DNA from: Acidimicrobiales bacterium
GTDB lineage: Bacteria > Actinomycetota > Acidimicrobiia > Acidimicrobiales > Aldehydirespiratoraceae
Direction of reading: 5' to 3'
DNA length: 35,749 bases
NCBI GenBank assembly: GCA_029263175.1
Contig: JAJCXZ010000088.1
Span: forward strand, 1-35,749
This document shows positions 24,504 through 31,995 of this stretch, piece by piece (position 1 is the first letter of the stretch; every line of letters starts with the position of its first letter). The notes below the pieces were generated by a model that saw only the letters and a list, made by a program, of their open reading frames with translations, searched no databases and was not told the DNA's origin. A program made the position numbers and the translations under genes.

Positions 24504-25111
24504 TGGGTGGTCTGCCCCGCCTGGTCTGTGCAAGCGCAAACCCGGACAAGGTTGCCGAGATCGCGGTCGTGCTCGACGGACTCGTCGAGCTCTTGCCCCG
24601 TCCGGAAGGGCTTGCCGACGTCGTGGAAGACGCCCCCGATCTGGCGGGAAACGCTCGCCTGAAAGCGGTGGCTGTCTGCGCGGCGGCCGGGGCAGCCGCG
24701 GTCAGCGATGACACCGGCCTCGAGGTTGACGCTCTCGACGGCGCTCCTGGCGTCTTTTCGGCTCGTTATGCCGGCGAGGACGCGGCCTACCGGGACAACG
24801 TCGACAAGCTGCTCGCCGAACTCGATCGAGTCGGCGCCGTGGCGCCGGAGCAGCGTACGGCCCGGTTTCGTACTGCGGTGATGGTCGTCTGGCCCGATGG
24901 CCGAGAACTCTGCGTCGAGGGCTCAGTCGAGGGCGTCATCGCTGCAGCTCCGATGGGGGAGGGTGGGTTCGGCTACGACCCCGTGTTCATCCCGACCGAA
25001 CGGGACGGTCGCACCTTTGCCCAGATGGGTGACGAGAAGCACGAGATCAGCCATCGAGGCCGTGCCTTCCGTGCACTGGCATCAGCGCTGCGGGAACGGG
25101 CCACGGACTAG
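24503..25111 (+). CDS. rdgB: XTP/dITP diphosphatase (RdgB/HAM1 family)
   Basis: The enzyme removes non-canonical purine triphosphates (dITP, XTP) from the nucleotide pool. The 202-residue protein shows SANPDKVAEI near the start, AVSDDTGLEVDALDGAPGVFSARYAG, and GGFGYDPVFIP followed by FAQMGDEKHEISHRGRA. These are the family's nucleotide-binding loops. It is coupled to rph through a TGATG overlap. A 9-nt gap separates it from the transporter gene. Confidence 0.95.
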   Translation: MGGLPRLVCASANPDKVAEIAVVLDGLVELLPRPEGLADVVEDAPDLAGNARLKAVAVCAAAGAAAVSDDTGLEVDALDGAPGVFSARYAGEDAAYRDNVDKLLAELDRVGAVAPEQRTARFRTAVMVVWPDGRELCVEGSVEGVIAAAPMGEGGFGYDPVFIPTERDGRTFAQMGDEKHEISHRGRAFRALASALRERATD

Positions 25112-25120
25112 CGTCCCTGG

Positions 25121-26005
25121 ATGCTCATCAACCGGCGCAAGGGATGGGGGCTCGCTGCCCTCGGCATGTTGCTGGTCTCGACAGATTCGTATTTCGTTCG
25201 CCTGTCCGAGCTCAACGGCTGGAATGCCGCTTTCCTCGTTGCGTGCTTGTCGCTGCCCGTTCAGCTACTCGTTCAGCGGGTGGTGGAGGGCGGGAGGCCG
25301 GTGGCCGCGTTCCGCAAGTATCGGCGAGGACTGGTGACGGTCGGAATTCTCTCCGGCATCAGCCAGGTCGCCTTCATTTCCGCGGTGACCAAGACAAGCG
25401 TGTCGAACGTCGTCGTTATCGTCGCAGCCGCGCCCATCATCGCTGCGATCGTCGGTCGGATCATGCTGGGTGAACGGACATCACGCCAGGTCTGGGTCGC
25501 GATCCTCGTCACGATCGTCGGTGTCGTGATCGTCGTGTCGGGTTCGGTGGGCGAACCGAATCTGACCGGCGACTTCCTCGCCGTTCTGGCCATCGTTTCA
25601 TTTGCCATCAACATCAACGTCTGGCGCCTCTACAGCGACATGAGCCGATTCGTGGGGTTGGCGTGCGCGGCATTTGTCACCGGGCTCATTTCAGTGTGGT
25701 TCATCGACAACCCCTTCGGTCACGACGTTCGGGCGTACTTCGCCATCGCCTGCATGGGGATCCTGTTCAACCCGCTCGGACGCATCGCCCACACGAACGC
25801 TCCCCGGTTCGTTCCCGCCGCAGAGGTGGCGCTGTTCATCCCGGTGGAGACACTGGCCGCCACGGCGTGGGCGTGGATGGCGTTCAACGAGAAGCCAGTC
25901 GCCGCCACGTTCATCGGCGGTGCCGTCGTGATCGCCGGCATGATCGTCGGAACTCTCGGTCGCGCCTCTGCAACCACCACGCCCGAGACTGTCACCCAGG
26001 ACTAA
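25121..26005 (+). CDS. EamA/DMT-family membrane exporter
   Basis: The 294-residue protein is very hydrophobic, with about ten predicted transmembrane helices in two repeats (for example GLAALGMLLVSTDSYFVRL, SNVVVIVAAAPIIAAIVGRI, VAILVTIVGVVIVVSG, and the final FIGGAVVIAGMIVGTLG). This is the drug/metabolite transporter layout of two EamA domains, generally exporters of amino acids or other metabolites. The substrate is unknown. It is the last gene of the conserved plus-strand block; beyond it the accessory region begins. Confidence 0.88.
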   Translation: MLINRRKGWGLAALGMLLVSTDSYFVRLSELNGWNAAFLVACLSLPVQLLVQRVVEGGRPVAAFRKYRRGLVTVGILSGISQVAFISAVTKTSVSNVVVIVAAAPIIAAIVGRIMLGERTSRQVWVAILVTIVGVVIVVSGSVGEPNLTGDFLAVLAIVSFAININVWRLYSDMSRFVGLACAAFVTGLISVWFIDNPFGHDVRAYFAIACMGILFNPLGRIAHTNAPRFVPAAEVALFIPVETLAATAWAWMAFNEKPVAATFIGGAVVIAGMIVGTLGRASATTTPETVTQD

Positions 26006-26034
26006 GTCACACTGCGGACAGACCCAGCGTGACT
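26005..26034. terminator. Hairpin after the EamA gene
   Basis: AGTCACACTG (26005-26014) is complementary to CAGCGTGACT (26025-26034) with one mismatch that becomes a G-U wobble on the minus strand. It gives a 10-bp stem with a 10-nt loop beginning at the EamA stop codon. No T-run follows on either strand, so termination is possible but unproven. On the minus strand it would lie downstream of the tRNA remnant. Confidence 0.35.
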
Positions 26035-26059
26035 GAGAGGGGTATGCATGTCCCCCGAG

Positions 26060-26080
26060 TGCGGACGGGGGGATTTGAAC
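26060..26080 (-). other. tRNA 3'-end fragment (tRNA-Leu-like), probable att site
   Basis: Read on the minus strand, these 21 nt are the last part of a tRNA: G53, T-loop TTCAAAT, T-stem CCCCC, acceptor strand CGTCCGC and discriminator A, in perfect register (1+7+5+7+1). The bases before it do not pair as a T-stem and no anticodon or D-arm follows, so it is not a working tRNA. The acceptor (partner GCGGACG) and GGGGG/CCCCC T-stem suggest tRNA-Leu. Such fragments are left where an element integrates into a tRNA 3' end. The displaced tRNA body should lie to the right, so the element would extend from here towards higher coordinates. Confidence 0.6.
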
Positions 26081-26194
26081 TTCTACAAGGCCCGTAGCGC
26101 CCCATGCCAGCCAGTCAGGAAAACAGTGAAAAATGGCGGATTACGGCCACGCCCCTACTCCATCTGAGACCTCTAGTGACGCCCCGTTGTGGGT

Positions 26195-26216
26195 AGTCCG
26201 TGACCAGTCCGTGACC
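26195..26216. repeat. Tandem 11-bp direct repeat
   Basis: AGTCCGTGACC occurs twice back to back. It lies 115 nt to the island side of the tRNA fragment, where recombinase arm-type sites of integrative elements are often found. That role is speculative; the repeat itself is exact. Confidence 0.6.
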
Positions 26217-26350
26217 GACGGCGGCATTGGAGAGTCAACAGCGCGACGCTCCATACGGGAGCACCCGACTTGAATGCGGAGACTAGAGACGCAACCGCCC
26301 GCCGAGCTGAGTGCGGGTGCTGCAGGCCTGTTCCCCTCCGGCCCGGTGGA

Positions 26351-26992
26351 CTACGGGGGTGAGATCTGGCTGCACACCGACTGTGTGGAAGCTGAAAACT
26401 CAGCCTCAGCCGCAACGTAGGTTTGAAGTTCCTCGTCGAGAAACTCCTTCAAGGGGCCACCGGGTGCCGCAGCATGGCGGTCCAGGAGAGCTTGGACCAT
26501 CTCTAGGCGCTCACGCCGTCGTTCGAGGAGGTCTGGGCGATTCAACGCCAACTGACCCCGTGTTATATGACCGCTCGAAGATCCCGGGACATGAGTGACC
26601 CAAGGACCCAGAAAGACGAGATGTTGGCCAGGATCGTCCACGTATGGGTTCACTAACGGCGCCGTTGGCTCGTGATAGTCGCCCTTGCGCCTGTTGCACT
26701 CGGTACAAGCCAACGTCAGATTGCTCCAGTCCACCACCCTCTCTGGGAATACACGCTTCGGTGCGATGTGTTCCACGTCTCCCGGCGCAACGTGACCGAT
26801 CTTGCTCTCGCAGTACGCGCACTTGCCACAGGTCTCAGCTCTCAGCGCAGCCTTGACGTCTGGATGGCGATACCGAGTCTTCGCTGCTTCGGGAACTGTG
26901 GCACCTGAAACGTAGGACACATACTCCGCAGTCCACGTACCTTCATTCGCAACTAGCACTGCAGGCTTGGCTGTCTTCGTGAGCGGGATCAA
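26351..26992 (-). CDS. ptuB: Septu-type HNH endonuclease PtuB
   Basis: The 213-residue protein is an HNH nuclease. The zinc pairs are C58-AY-C61 (in CGKCAYCESKIG) and C96-TE-C99 (in LACTECNRRKGDY), with the catalytic His in DVEHIAPK (H75) and the conserved W89-S-N-L. It has no DNA-methylase or restriction partner; instead it follows an AAA ATPase gene by a 4-nt overlap (TTGA), the arrangement of the Septu anti-phage system (PtuA ATPase with PtuB nuclease). In that system the complex cleaves nucleic acid on infection. The start is TTG 26992, with AGGAG 8 nt upstream. The C-terminal part (about 130-213) is helical and unrecognised. Confidence 0.85.
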   Translation of the reverse strand: MIPLTKTAKPAVLVANEGTWTAEYVSYVSGATVPEAAKTRYRHPDVKAALRAETCGKCAYCESKIGHVAPGDVEHIAPKRVFPERVVDWSNLTLACTECNRRKGDYHEPTAPLVNPYVDDPGQHLVFLGPWVTHVPGSSSGHITRGQLALNRPDLLERRRERLEMVQALLDRHAAAPGGPLKEFLDEELQTYVAAEAEFSASTQSVCSQISPP

Positions 26993-28215
26993 TTCGGCTC
27001 TCCTGGAAGGACCTGACCTAGATACTGCTCCAGACCTAGCGCAGCCAGCTCTATTCGCGCCGCCCTGAAGTCGTCCAGCGTCACGTCTGCCCGATCAAGC
27101 GACTGCGCTACCCGCTCGATCACCTCTTCGACCCATATCGAGGTCGGCAGAGGCACCCCCAGAGCTTCCCTGAGGATCTCGTTTGACGTCCCGCCCTTGT
27201 TAACAAGATCCAGAAGAGTGGTCTCGACACCGGTCTGACCGCTGAAGCCATGTTCGACGAAGTTCATGACGTAGACGTTCGACTCAGGTACCGACCCAAC
27301 GATGAACGGGTTGTGAGTCGCAACGATGAACTGGGCTTGTGGAAACGCCGACATTAGTCCGGGCAGGAGCGATCGCTGAAGTTCCGGATGAAGATGGTTC
27401 TCAGGCTCATCGGCAACGACGACGAACTCCCCAGGGGTTGTCACAGATTTGAGATAGATCTGCCAGGCGACATCCACGAGAGCGGCAACCCCGCCAGAGG
27501 CCGCGTCCAGCGAGAAGTCGCCCGAGCGGCACTCAAACACCACTTCGGGTAGCCGGATAGCGATCCGCTCAAATCCGAGCTGCGCGGGGAGCACTGATCT
27601 CAGGACACGCTGAAACCCCTCGAAGGTCTCCATCGCTTCGTCGTTTCGCTCAACAAGCGAATTGCCAGGCCCAAAGGTTGCCAACGAGATCAGAGACTGT
27701 TTGAGCCTCATGCTCGGTGATTGGACCCTCGCATTCGCTGCCCAGAGTTGACGAAGATTGCCGAGATACTGCTCCAGCAGTTGCTCACGTGCATCGACCT
27801 GGGTCGGGATGTTGTCAACTGGCTGATACGAGTAGACCGGGCGGTGGGAGGGAAGAAAGATCCCAGAGACCTGCTGCTGTCCCGAGATCTGGACGTTGTA
27901 CTGCTGCGGCACATTCTCAGGCACGACCAGCGTTGCGAATGACCCATCTCCGTAGACGAGTCGACCGATAGACCCCTCGATCTCCTTCGACTCGGACTGG
28001 CGCGGCAGCCTGCCGTTGAGCCAACTAAGCGCGCCTCGCCTCGTCACAGGGGTGCTCATGAACTGAATGTTCCAGCCAAAGTGCCGGTTCAGAATATTGA
28101 GGAGGGTCGTCTTGCCTGCACCGTTTGCGCCGGTCAGGACCGTCAGCCTCTTATGGAACTCGATCTCGACGCTGCGGTATTGCCGCCATCCCTCAACCGA
28201 TAGAGCTTGGAACAC
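26989..28215 (-). CDS. ptuA: Septu-type AAA ATPase PtuA
   Basis: The 408-residue protein is an ABC/SMC-like AAA ATPase of the AAA_15/AAA_21 kind. Walker A is GANGAGKT (29-36) right after the first strand (SVEGWRQYRSVEIEF). A signature-like segment, LDAASGGVAALVDVAW, lies in the middle. Walker B is VVVADEPENHLHPEL (D269, E270) and the switch His is in FIVATHNPF (H301). There is no Toprim domain, which separates it from OLD nucleases. Paired with the HNH gene downstream, it forms a Septu-type defence operon; the ATPase is thought to hold the nuclease inactive until infection. The start is GTG 28215 with AGGAG (28226-28222) 6 nt upstream. The pair is isolated from other genes and probably has its own promoter. 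Confidence 0.87.
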   Translation of the reverse strand: MFQALSVEGWRQYRSVEIEFHKRLTVLTGANGAGKTTLLNILNRHFGWNIQFMSTPVTRRGALSWLNGRLPRQSESKEIEGSIGRLVYGDGSFATLVVPENVPQQYNVQISGQQQVSGIFLPSHRPVYSYQPVDNIPTQVDAREQLLEQYLGNLRQLWAANARVQSPSMRLKQSLISLATFGPGNSLVERNDEAMETFEGFQRVLRSVLPAQLGFERIAIRLPEVVFECRSGDFSLDAASGGVAALVDVAWQIYLKSVTTPGEFVVVADEPENHLHPELQRSLLPGLMSAFPQAQFIVATHNPFIVGSVPESNVYVMNFVEHGFSGQTGVETTLLDLVNKGGTSNEILREALGVPLPTSIWVEEVIERVAQSLDRADVTLDDFRAARIELAALGLEQYLGQVLPGEPN

Positions 28216-28819
28216 ATCTCTCTCCTATCCGCCGGACCTGAAGGCTAGATCGAATGGATGACGACCGCTCGCTGCCGTTTGACCGGTTCGACTCGGCTCG
28301 TTGGTGGCGCGGCCCACGCTGGGTCGGGAAACTCGGTGGAGCACGTCACCAGCCGGGGGAGCGGCGTCTCATGCGGATTCGCGGGTATCGGTGTGCTCCG
28401 GCCATCGACATATCCTGCCTCCGGGCCGGTGTGGCCACTCGTAGGCGATGCATCGGCTTGGTTCGTACGCTGCCCGTCCGTAGACCCTCGCCGCTAGCGC
28501 TTGGGGGCCGCGGTGGGCTAGTCCGGCGTGGACAGACACACCTGCTCGTGGTGCTCCCAGAGCGCCCATGCTCGGCATGGCATGCCGTCGGCTCGGAGCG
28601 AGGTGCATCGGCGGCGGGCGACAGCAGCAAGGCTATACACACAGTCCGCCGCTCGGACCGGCCCGACTAGCTCACGGTCAGTTGCGGGCCGGAACTCCCG
28701 GAACCCGGTGTGGCGGCCAAGAGCTGAATGGCAACGATGTGTCTACCTCGGTGCCCGTGGAGCGACCCCGTCATATCTCCCGCTGTTCCAATCAACTGAG
28801 GTAGTCGATCTGTGTCCGG
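28216..28819. other. Gene-free stretch upstream of ptuA
   Basis: About 600 nt separate ptuA from the next gene. Several open frames of 60-138 codons exist on both strands, but they overlap each other, are rich in Arg, Ser and Pro, lack ribosome sites and match no family I recognise. The ptuA ribosome site is at its left end, and minus-strand TAGCCT (28247-28242) is a possible -10 for ptuA. A short inverted repeat, CGGCATG-G-CATGCCG, lies at 28573-28587. It may be decayed sequence or hold an undetected RNA. Confidence 0.4.
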
Positions 28820-29221
28820 TCAACCGTTGTCGATTTCGCGTGCCATCGCCGCGATGTCAGATTCCAAGTACGCCAGACGTGTTCGGTACCTGCCGTCGAT
28901 GACACCATAGGTGAACATGTAAACCGGCACGGCGAGAACTGCTCCGGCGATGTACCAGCGGTCGTCAGCAAAGAACGAAGCCACTACAGCAAGAGCCGAA
29001 CCTGCATACGCCCCAACGGCCCAAGCACGACAGGCCGTGATCATGGGTAGCGCCAGGATGAAGCCGAATAGCACAAGGAGCGCTACCGCAGCGCCGGGCA
29101 CTATCGCCCAGTGCTGAATTTGATCGGCGGTCCGATCGCCGATCTCGAATCCGAGACTGACCGTCAAGAGTGGCGTAGCGATACCAACCAGCAACCAGAA
29201 GCTGTGCCACAGCACACTCAT
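28820..29221 (-). CDS. Four-helix membrane protein of unknown function
   Basis: The 133-residue protein has four hydrophobic segments: about 8-25 (FWLLVGIATPLLTVSLGF), 38-60 (WAIVPGAAVALLVLFGFIL), 67-86 (AWAVGAYAGSALAVVASFF) and 90-108 (YIAGAVLAVPVYMFTYGVI). A short charged C-terminal tail follows (RYRTRLAYLESDIAAM), possibly helical. It is not recognised. The ATG at 29221 is well supported by GGAGG 7 nt upstream. It stands alone on the minus strand. Confidence 0.7.
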   Translation of the reverse strand: MSVLWHSFWLLVGIATPLLTVSLGFEIGDRTADQIQHWAIVPGAAVALLVLFGFILALPMITACRAWAVGAYAGSALAVVASFFADDRWYIAGAVLAVPVYMFTYGVIDGRYRTRLAYLESDIAAMAREIDNG

Positions 29222-29385
29222 GAGGTTTCCTCCGCGTGAGATCTCGTTGACAGACTAGACGACGACCTGGGCCTCCGAGAACGCAGAGGAAGCGGCAGTG
29301 GCTCGGACGTCGGTACATAGGGTTTCTCGAAGACCGGCGGAGACGCAAGCACAGGCAGGGCGTCAACTGGGACGTGTTGGTCCCA

Positions 29386-29631
29386 ATGATGCTCGCTGGG
29401 CACGAGTCCCTAGTCGCCGACATCGAAGCGATCGAAGACTCAGACGAACAGAACGACCGTGCCATGCACATCTGCGACGCAGTCGGTGAAGAGCTTGGCT
29501 GGCCACACCTCATCGAGTGCTTCATCGACACCGATTACGAGATGAACACGAGAGACGAAGACGCCGTTACTGAACAGATGGCGGAAACGTCCGGCTACAA
29601 CGCTGCACGAGAGCGTCTCTTCCCCGCCTAG
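29386..29631 (+). CDS. Small acidic protein of unknown function
   Basis: The open frame encodes about 81 residues, strongly acidic, with many Asp and Glu, few Arg, and one hydrophobic patch (GEELGWPHLIECFIDTD). This composition differs from the Arg-rich shadow frames of the region and suggests a real gene. There is no clear ribosome site. ATG 29386, ATG 29389 and GTG 29374 are all possible starts. It is not recognised; it could be a small cytoplasmic regulator or immunity-type protein, but nothing shows that. Confidence 0.4.
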   Translation: MMLAGHESLVADIEAIEDSDEQNDRAMHICDAVGEELGWPHLIECFIDTDYEMNTRDEDAVTEQMAETSGYNAARERLFPA

Positions 29632-29720
29632 CGACTCCGCTGTATTGAGACTGGCCCTTCGCCCCCACGGAGGAGCGAATCCATACCGCGAGACGATTCC
29701 CTGCGAGGCCAATGCGCCTG

Positions 29721-31076
29721 CTACGACCCGAAGACGACTCTGCCACCGCCAGAGAAGTTGAGCGCCACCTGCGTTTCTTGGAGGCCCAGGTCGTCGACGG
29801 GCAGCGGGATGCACACGGTGCCAGCAAGGGTTCCTCCAATGAACACCTCGCTGAAGTCGTCAAACTCATCTGGTGTGACGCCGCACGCGAGGAGCGAACT
29901 CATCGTTCCTGAGCCGTATACCGCGTGGGTGGCTCCTCCCAGAATCTCCCAGCTGAAATTGAAACCGGGCGACAGAGGTTCCTTTCCGGCAGCGACCAAG
30001 GTCATCTCGGCTTGGAACCCCACGAATACGGCGCCGTCGGGTGGCGCATCATTGAATTGGTTCTCTGCCAGGACCGCAGCGGTGATATCCGTCGGTGCAC
30101 CAATCGTGACCGACCACACAGATCCGTCAGCATCACCAAACGTTTCAAACGGCACATCGGTCGGCGTCTCAAACGGGTACGGCGATTGACGGGTGCCTTG
30201 CCCTGTGCCCACCGCTACCGACTCATCGATCACTGGATCTGGCGGGGTTGGTGCGGCCGCTCCGTTCAGTCCGAAGACGACACGCTCGCCGCCGGAGAAG
30301 TTGATCGCCACCTGCGTCTCGGCGTGGCCCAAATCTTCCAAGGGGAGGGGAATGCAGACCAGACCACTCAGTTCGCCCCCCGCAAAGACCTCGGCGAAGT
30401 CGTTGTACCCGCCTGGAGTGACGCCACATCCGAAGATGTCAGAGATCGTCGTGGCGTCGTAGACAGCGGATGACGACCCTCCGAGCAGTTCCCAGGTGAG
30501 GTTGAACCCAACCGCGAGGGGCACCTTTTGTGCTTCGAGGAGCTGCGTTCGAACATCGAATCCGACGAAACGGATTCCCTCGGGAGGAGCGTCATTGAAC
30601 TGGTTCTCAGCAAGGACAGCGTCCGTAACGTCCTCTGGTGTACCGACGGTGATACTCCAGAGGGACCCATCAGCATCGCCGAAGGTGTCGAAGCGCACCG
30701 CCGTCGGGGTGCCGAAGGCATACGGGTTGTCTCGGCTACCGCCGACAGGAACAGTCGTGGTGGAGGTCGTCGTGCTGGTGGTCGTGCTGCTCGTCTGATC
30801 CGCGCTCTTGCGTGCATCATCGCCCTCACCGCCGTCGTCGGGATCATCATCCGCTGCCGTAGAGCTAGAGGAGTCCACCACATCATCAGTCGCCCCCTCA
30901 CCTTCATCCTCGCCGGAGTCAAGTGCGGCCCCAATCACGCTCAGCACCACGAGGCCACCGAACCCGATGAGCAACCACTTCTTCCAGCCGCTAAACCAGC
31001 CCTTCTTCGGCGAGGGCTGCATAGGAGCGGGTGGAGGCGGTGGCGGGGGAAGGGCCGAACCCGAATCGCTACTCAT
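29721..31076 (-). CDS. Membrane-anchored exported protein with duplicated ectodomain
   Basis: The 451-residue protein has four parts. These are a proline-rich N-terminus (about 9-18), a single transmembrane helix preceded by lysines (about 34-52), a disordered acidic and Ser/Thr-rich linker (53-110, with runs of Thr), and two copies of the same domain (about 111-268 and 292-451). The copies align throughout, sharing FGDADGS-[LV]-WS, LAENQFNDAPP, GCGVTP/ACGVTP, VCIPLP, ETQVA-[IL]-NFSGG and RVVFG. Each copy has two Cys (C216 and C240 in the first), fit for a disulfide outside the cell. The ATG at 31076 has GGAAGG 9 nt upstream. The positive-inside flank puts the C-terminal domains outside. The fold resembles DUF4352-like ectodomains, but I cannot name the function. 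Confidence 0.78.
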   Translation of the reverse strand: MSSDSGSALPPPPPPPAPMQPSPKKGWFSGWKKWLLIGFGGLVVLSVIGAALDSGEDEGEGATDDVVDSSSSTAADDDPDDGGEGDDARKSADQTSSTTTSTTTSTTTVPVGGSRDNPYAFGTPTAVRFDTFGDADGSLWSITVGTPEDVTDAVLAENQFNDAPPEGIRFVGFDVRTQLLEAQKVPLAVGFNLTWELLGGSSSAVYDATTISDIFGCGVTPGGYNDFAEVFAGGELSGLVCIPLPLEDLGHAETQVAINFSGGERVVFGLNGAAAPTPPDPVIDESVAVGTGQGTRQSPYPFETPTDVPFETFGDADGSVWSVTIGAPTDITAAVLAENQFNDAPPDGAVFVGFQAEMTLVAAGKEPLSPGFNFSWEILGGATHAVYGSGTMSSLLACGVTPDEFDDFSEVFIGGTLAGTVCIPLPVDDLGLQETQVALNFSGGGRVVFGS

Positions 31077-31299
31077 CAATGACTACCTTCCGCTCTGGAA
31101 TCCCGTTCCGAGGTCTCCACCTGCTCTGGTTCTAGCAGCCCGGCTATTCGAGTGAGCGGCCGACCTATTCGACGGGTGCTAGTCCACGTGGTCCACGGTC
31201 GCAGACTGTCGTAGCGGGTCGCACTCCACCCTGCTCCATCGAGACTCTTGCCGAGTTCCGTTCTATGGTCAGAACACCCAGACCGGACAGGCGGACGAC

Positions 31300-31764
31300 A
31301 TGAGCGACACATCACAAGGCGAGGGCTGGTGGTTGGCCTCCGACGGCAAGTGGTACCCACCGCAACCTGCATCAGCGATGCCTCCTCCTCCAGTCGCCGC
31401 ACCCCCTCCTCCTGCGCCAGGGTCAGACGACCAACCGCGCGAGACTGCGACCGCAGCTCTCGTCTGCGGAATCATCGGTCTCTGTATCAGTTGGATTCCG
31501 TTCGTCGGGTTCATCGGCATGATCCTCGGCATCATCGCGTTGGTTCTCGGGTTCGTGAAGCGCAAGACGCACAAGGTCAAGGCCGCAATGATCCTCGGCG
31601 TGTTGGCCATCGTCATATCGACCGTTGTGTGGTTCGCGTTTGTCGCAGCTGTCGATGACGTGGTGAACGACATCGACGATTGCTTCCAAGCGATCGAGTA
31701 CGACTTGGATCAACTGACGGAGACGGGCGTCGACCCGAACACTTCAGACGCGGCCTGCGACTAG
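31300..31764 (+). CDS. DUF4190-like membrane protein with N-terminal GWW-SDGKWYPP tag
   Basis: The 154-residue protein starts with GEGWWLASDGKWYPPQP (about 7-23), a short Trp-rich tag, then a proline-rich linker. Two or three hydrophobic segments follow (ALVCGIIGLCISWIPFVGFI, MILGIIALVLGFV and AMILGVLAIVISTVVWFAFV), a layout typical of DUF4190 proteins. The C-terminal tail of about 35 residues is acidic and contains two Cys. The same kind of tag occurs in the protein at 33369-33839. The function is unknown. The ribosome site is weak. Confidence 0.65.
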   Translation: MSDTSQGEGWWLASDGKWYPPQPASAMPPPPVAAPPPPAPGSDDQPRETATAALVCGIIGLCISWIPFVGFIGMILGIIALVLGFVKRKTHKVKAAMILGVLAIVISTVVWFAFVAAVDDVVNDIDDCFQAIEYDLDQLTETGVDPNTSDAACD

Positions 31765-31995
31765 CCGTAGTCAGTTGTGAGCGCCAGCACCGCCGCTCGC
31801 ACACGCAAGTCCGACGAATCCTGAGCCGACAATACAGAGTCCTGTGAAGCAGGAACTTGTAGTCCGTCCAAGTGTCACGATGAAGACGGCTTCGCCAAGC
31901 CGACGCCAGACCTAGACCTCCAGGACCGCATCTGGGATACGACAGTCGACACATGGGTTCCCAACCAAGTGCGGGATAACAGTCGCCAATCGTTG

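Larger units (their letters stand above)
26006..26350. other. Intergenic region at the island boundary
   Basis: This 345-nt gap holds the hairpin at 26005-26034, the tRNA fragment at 26060-26080 and a tandem direct repeat at 26195-26216. No credible gene is seen; the open frames are short, Arg/Ser-rich and have no ribosome site. Confidence 0.6.

Noticed and set aside
26060-26080. A complete functional tRNA
   Set aside because: Only the last 21 nt match tRNA register; the 5' T-stem side does not pair and no anticodon or D-arm is present.
26989-28215. OLD-family nuclease or Gabija GajA
   Set aside because: The C-terminal Toprim domain of those proteins is missing, and the partner is an HNH nuclease, not a UvrD-like helicase.
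28254-28670. 138-codon plus-strand frame
   Set aside because: It has no ribosome site, an Arg-rich composition and equally long overlapping frames on both strands; coding is not supported.
30528-31082. 184-codon plus-strand frame opposite the duplicated ectodomain gene
   Set aside because: It is antisense to a protein with a clear anchor, linker and repeats, and has no family features.
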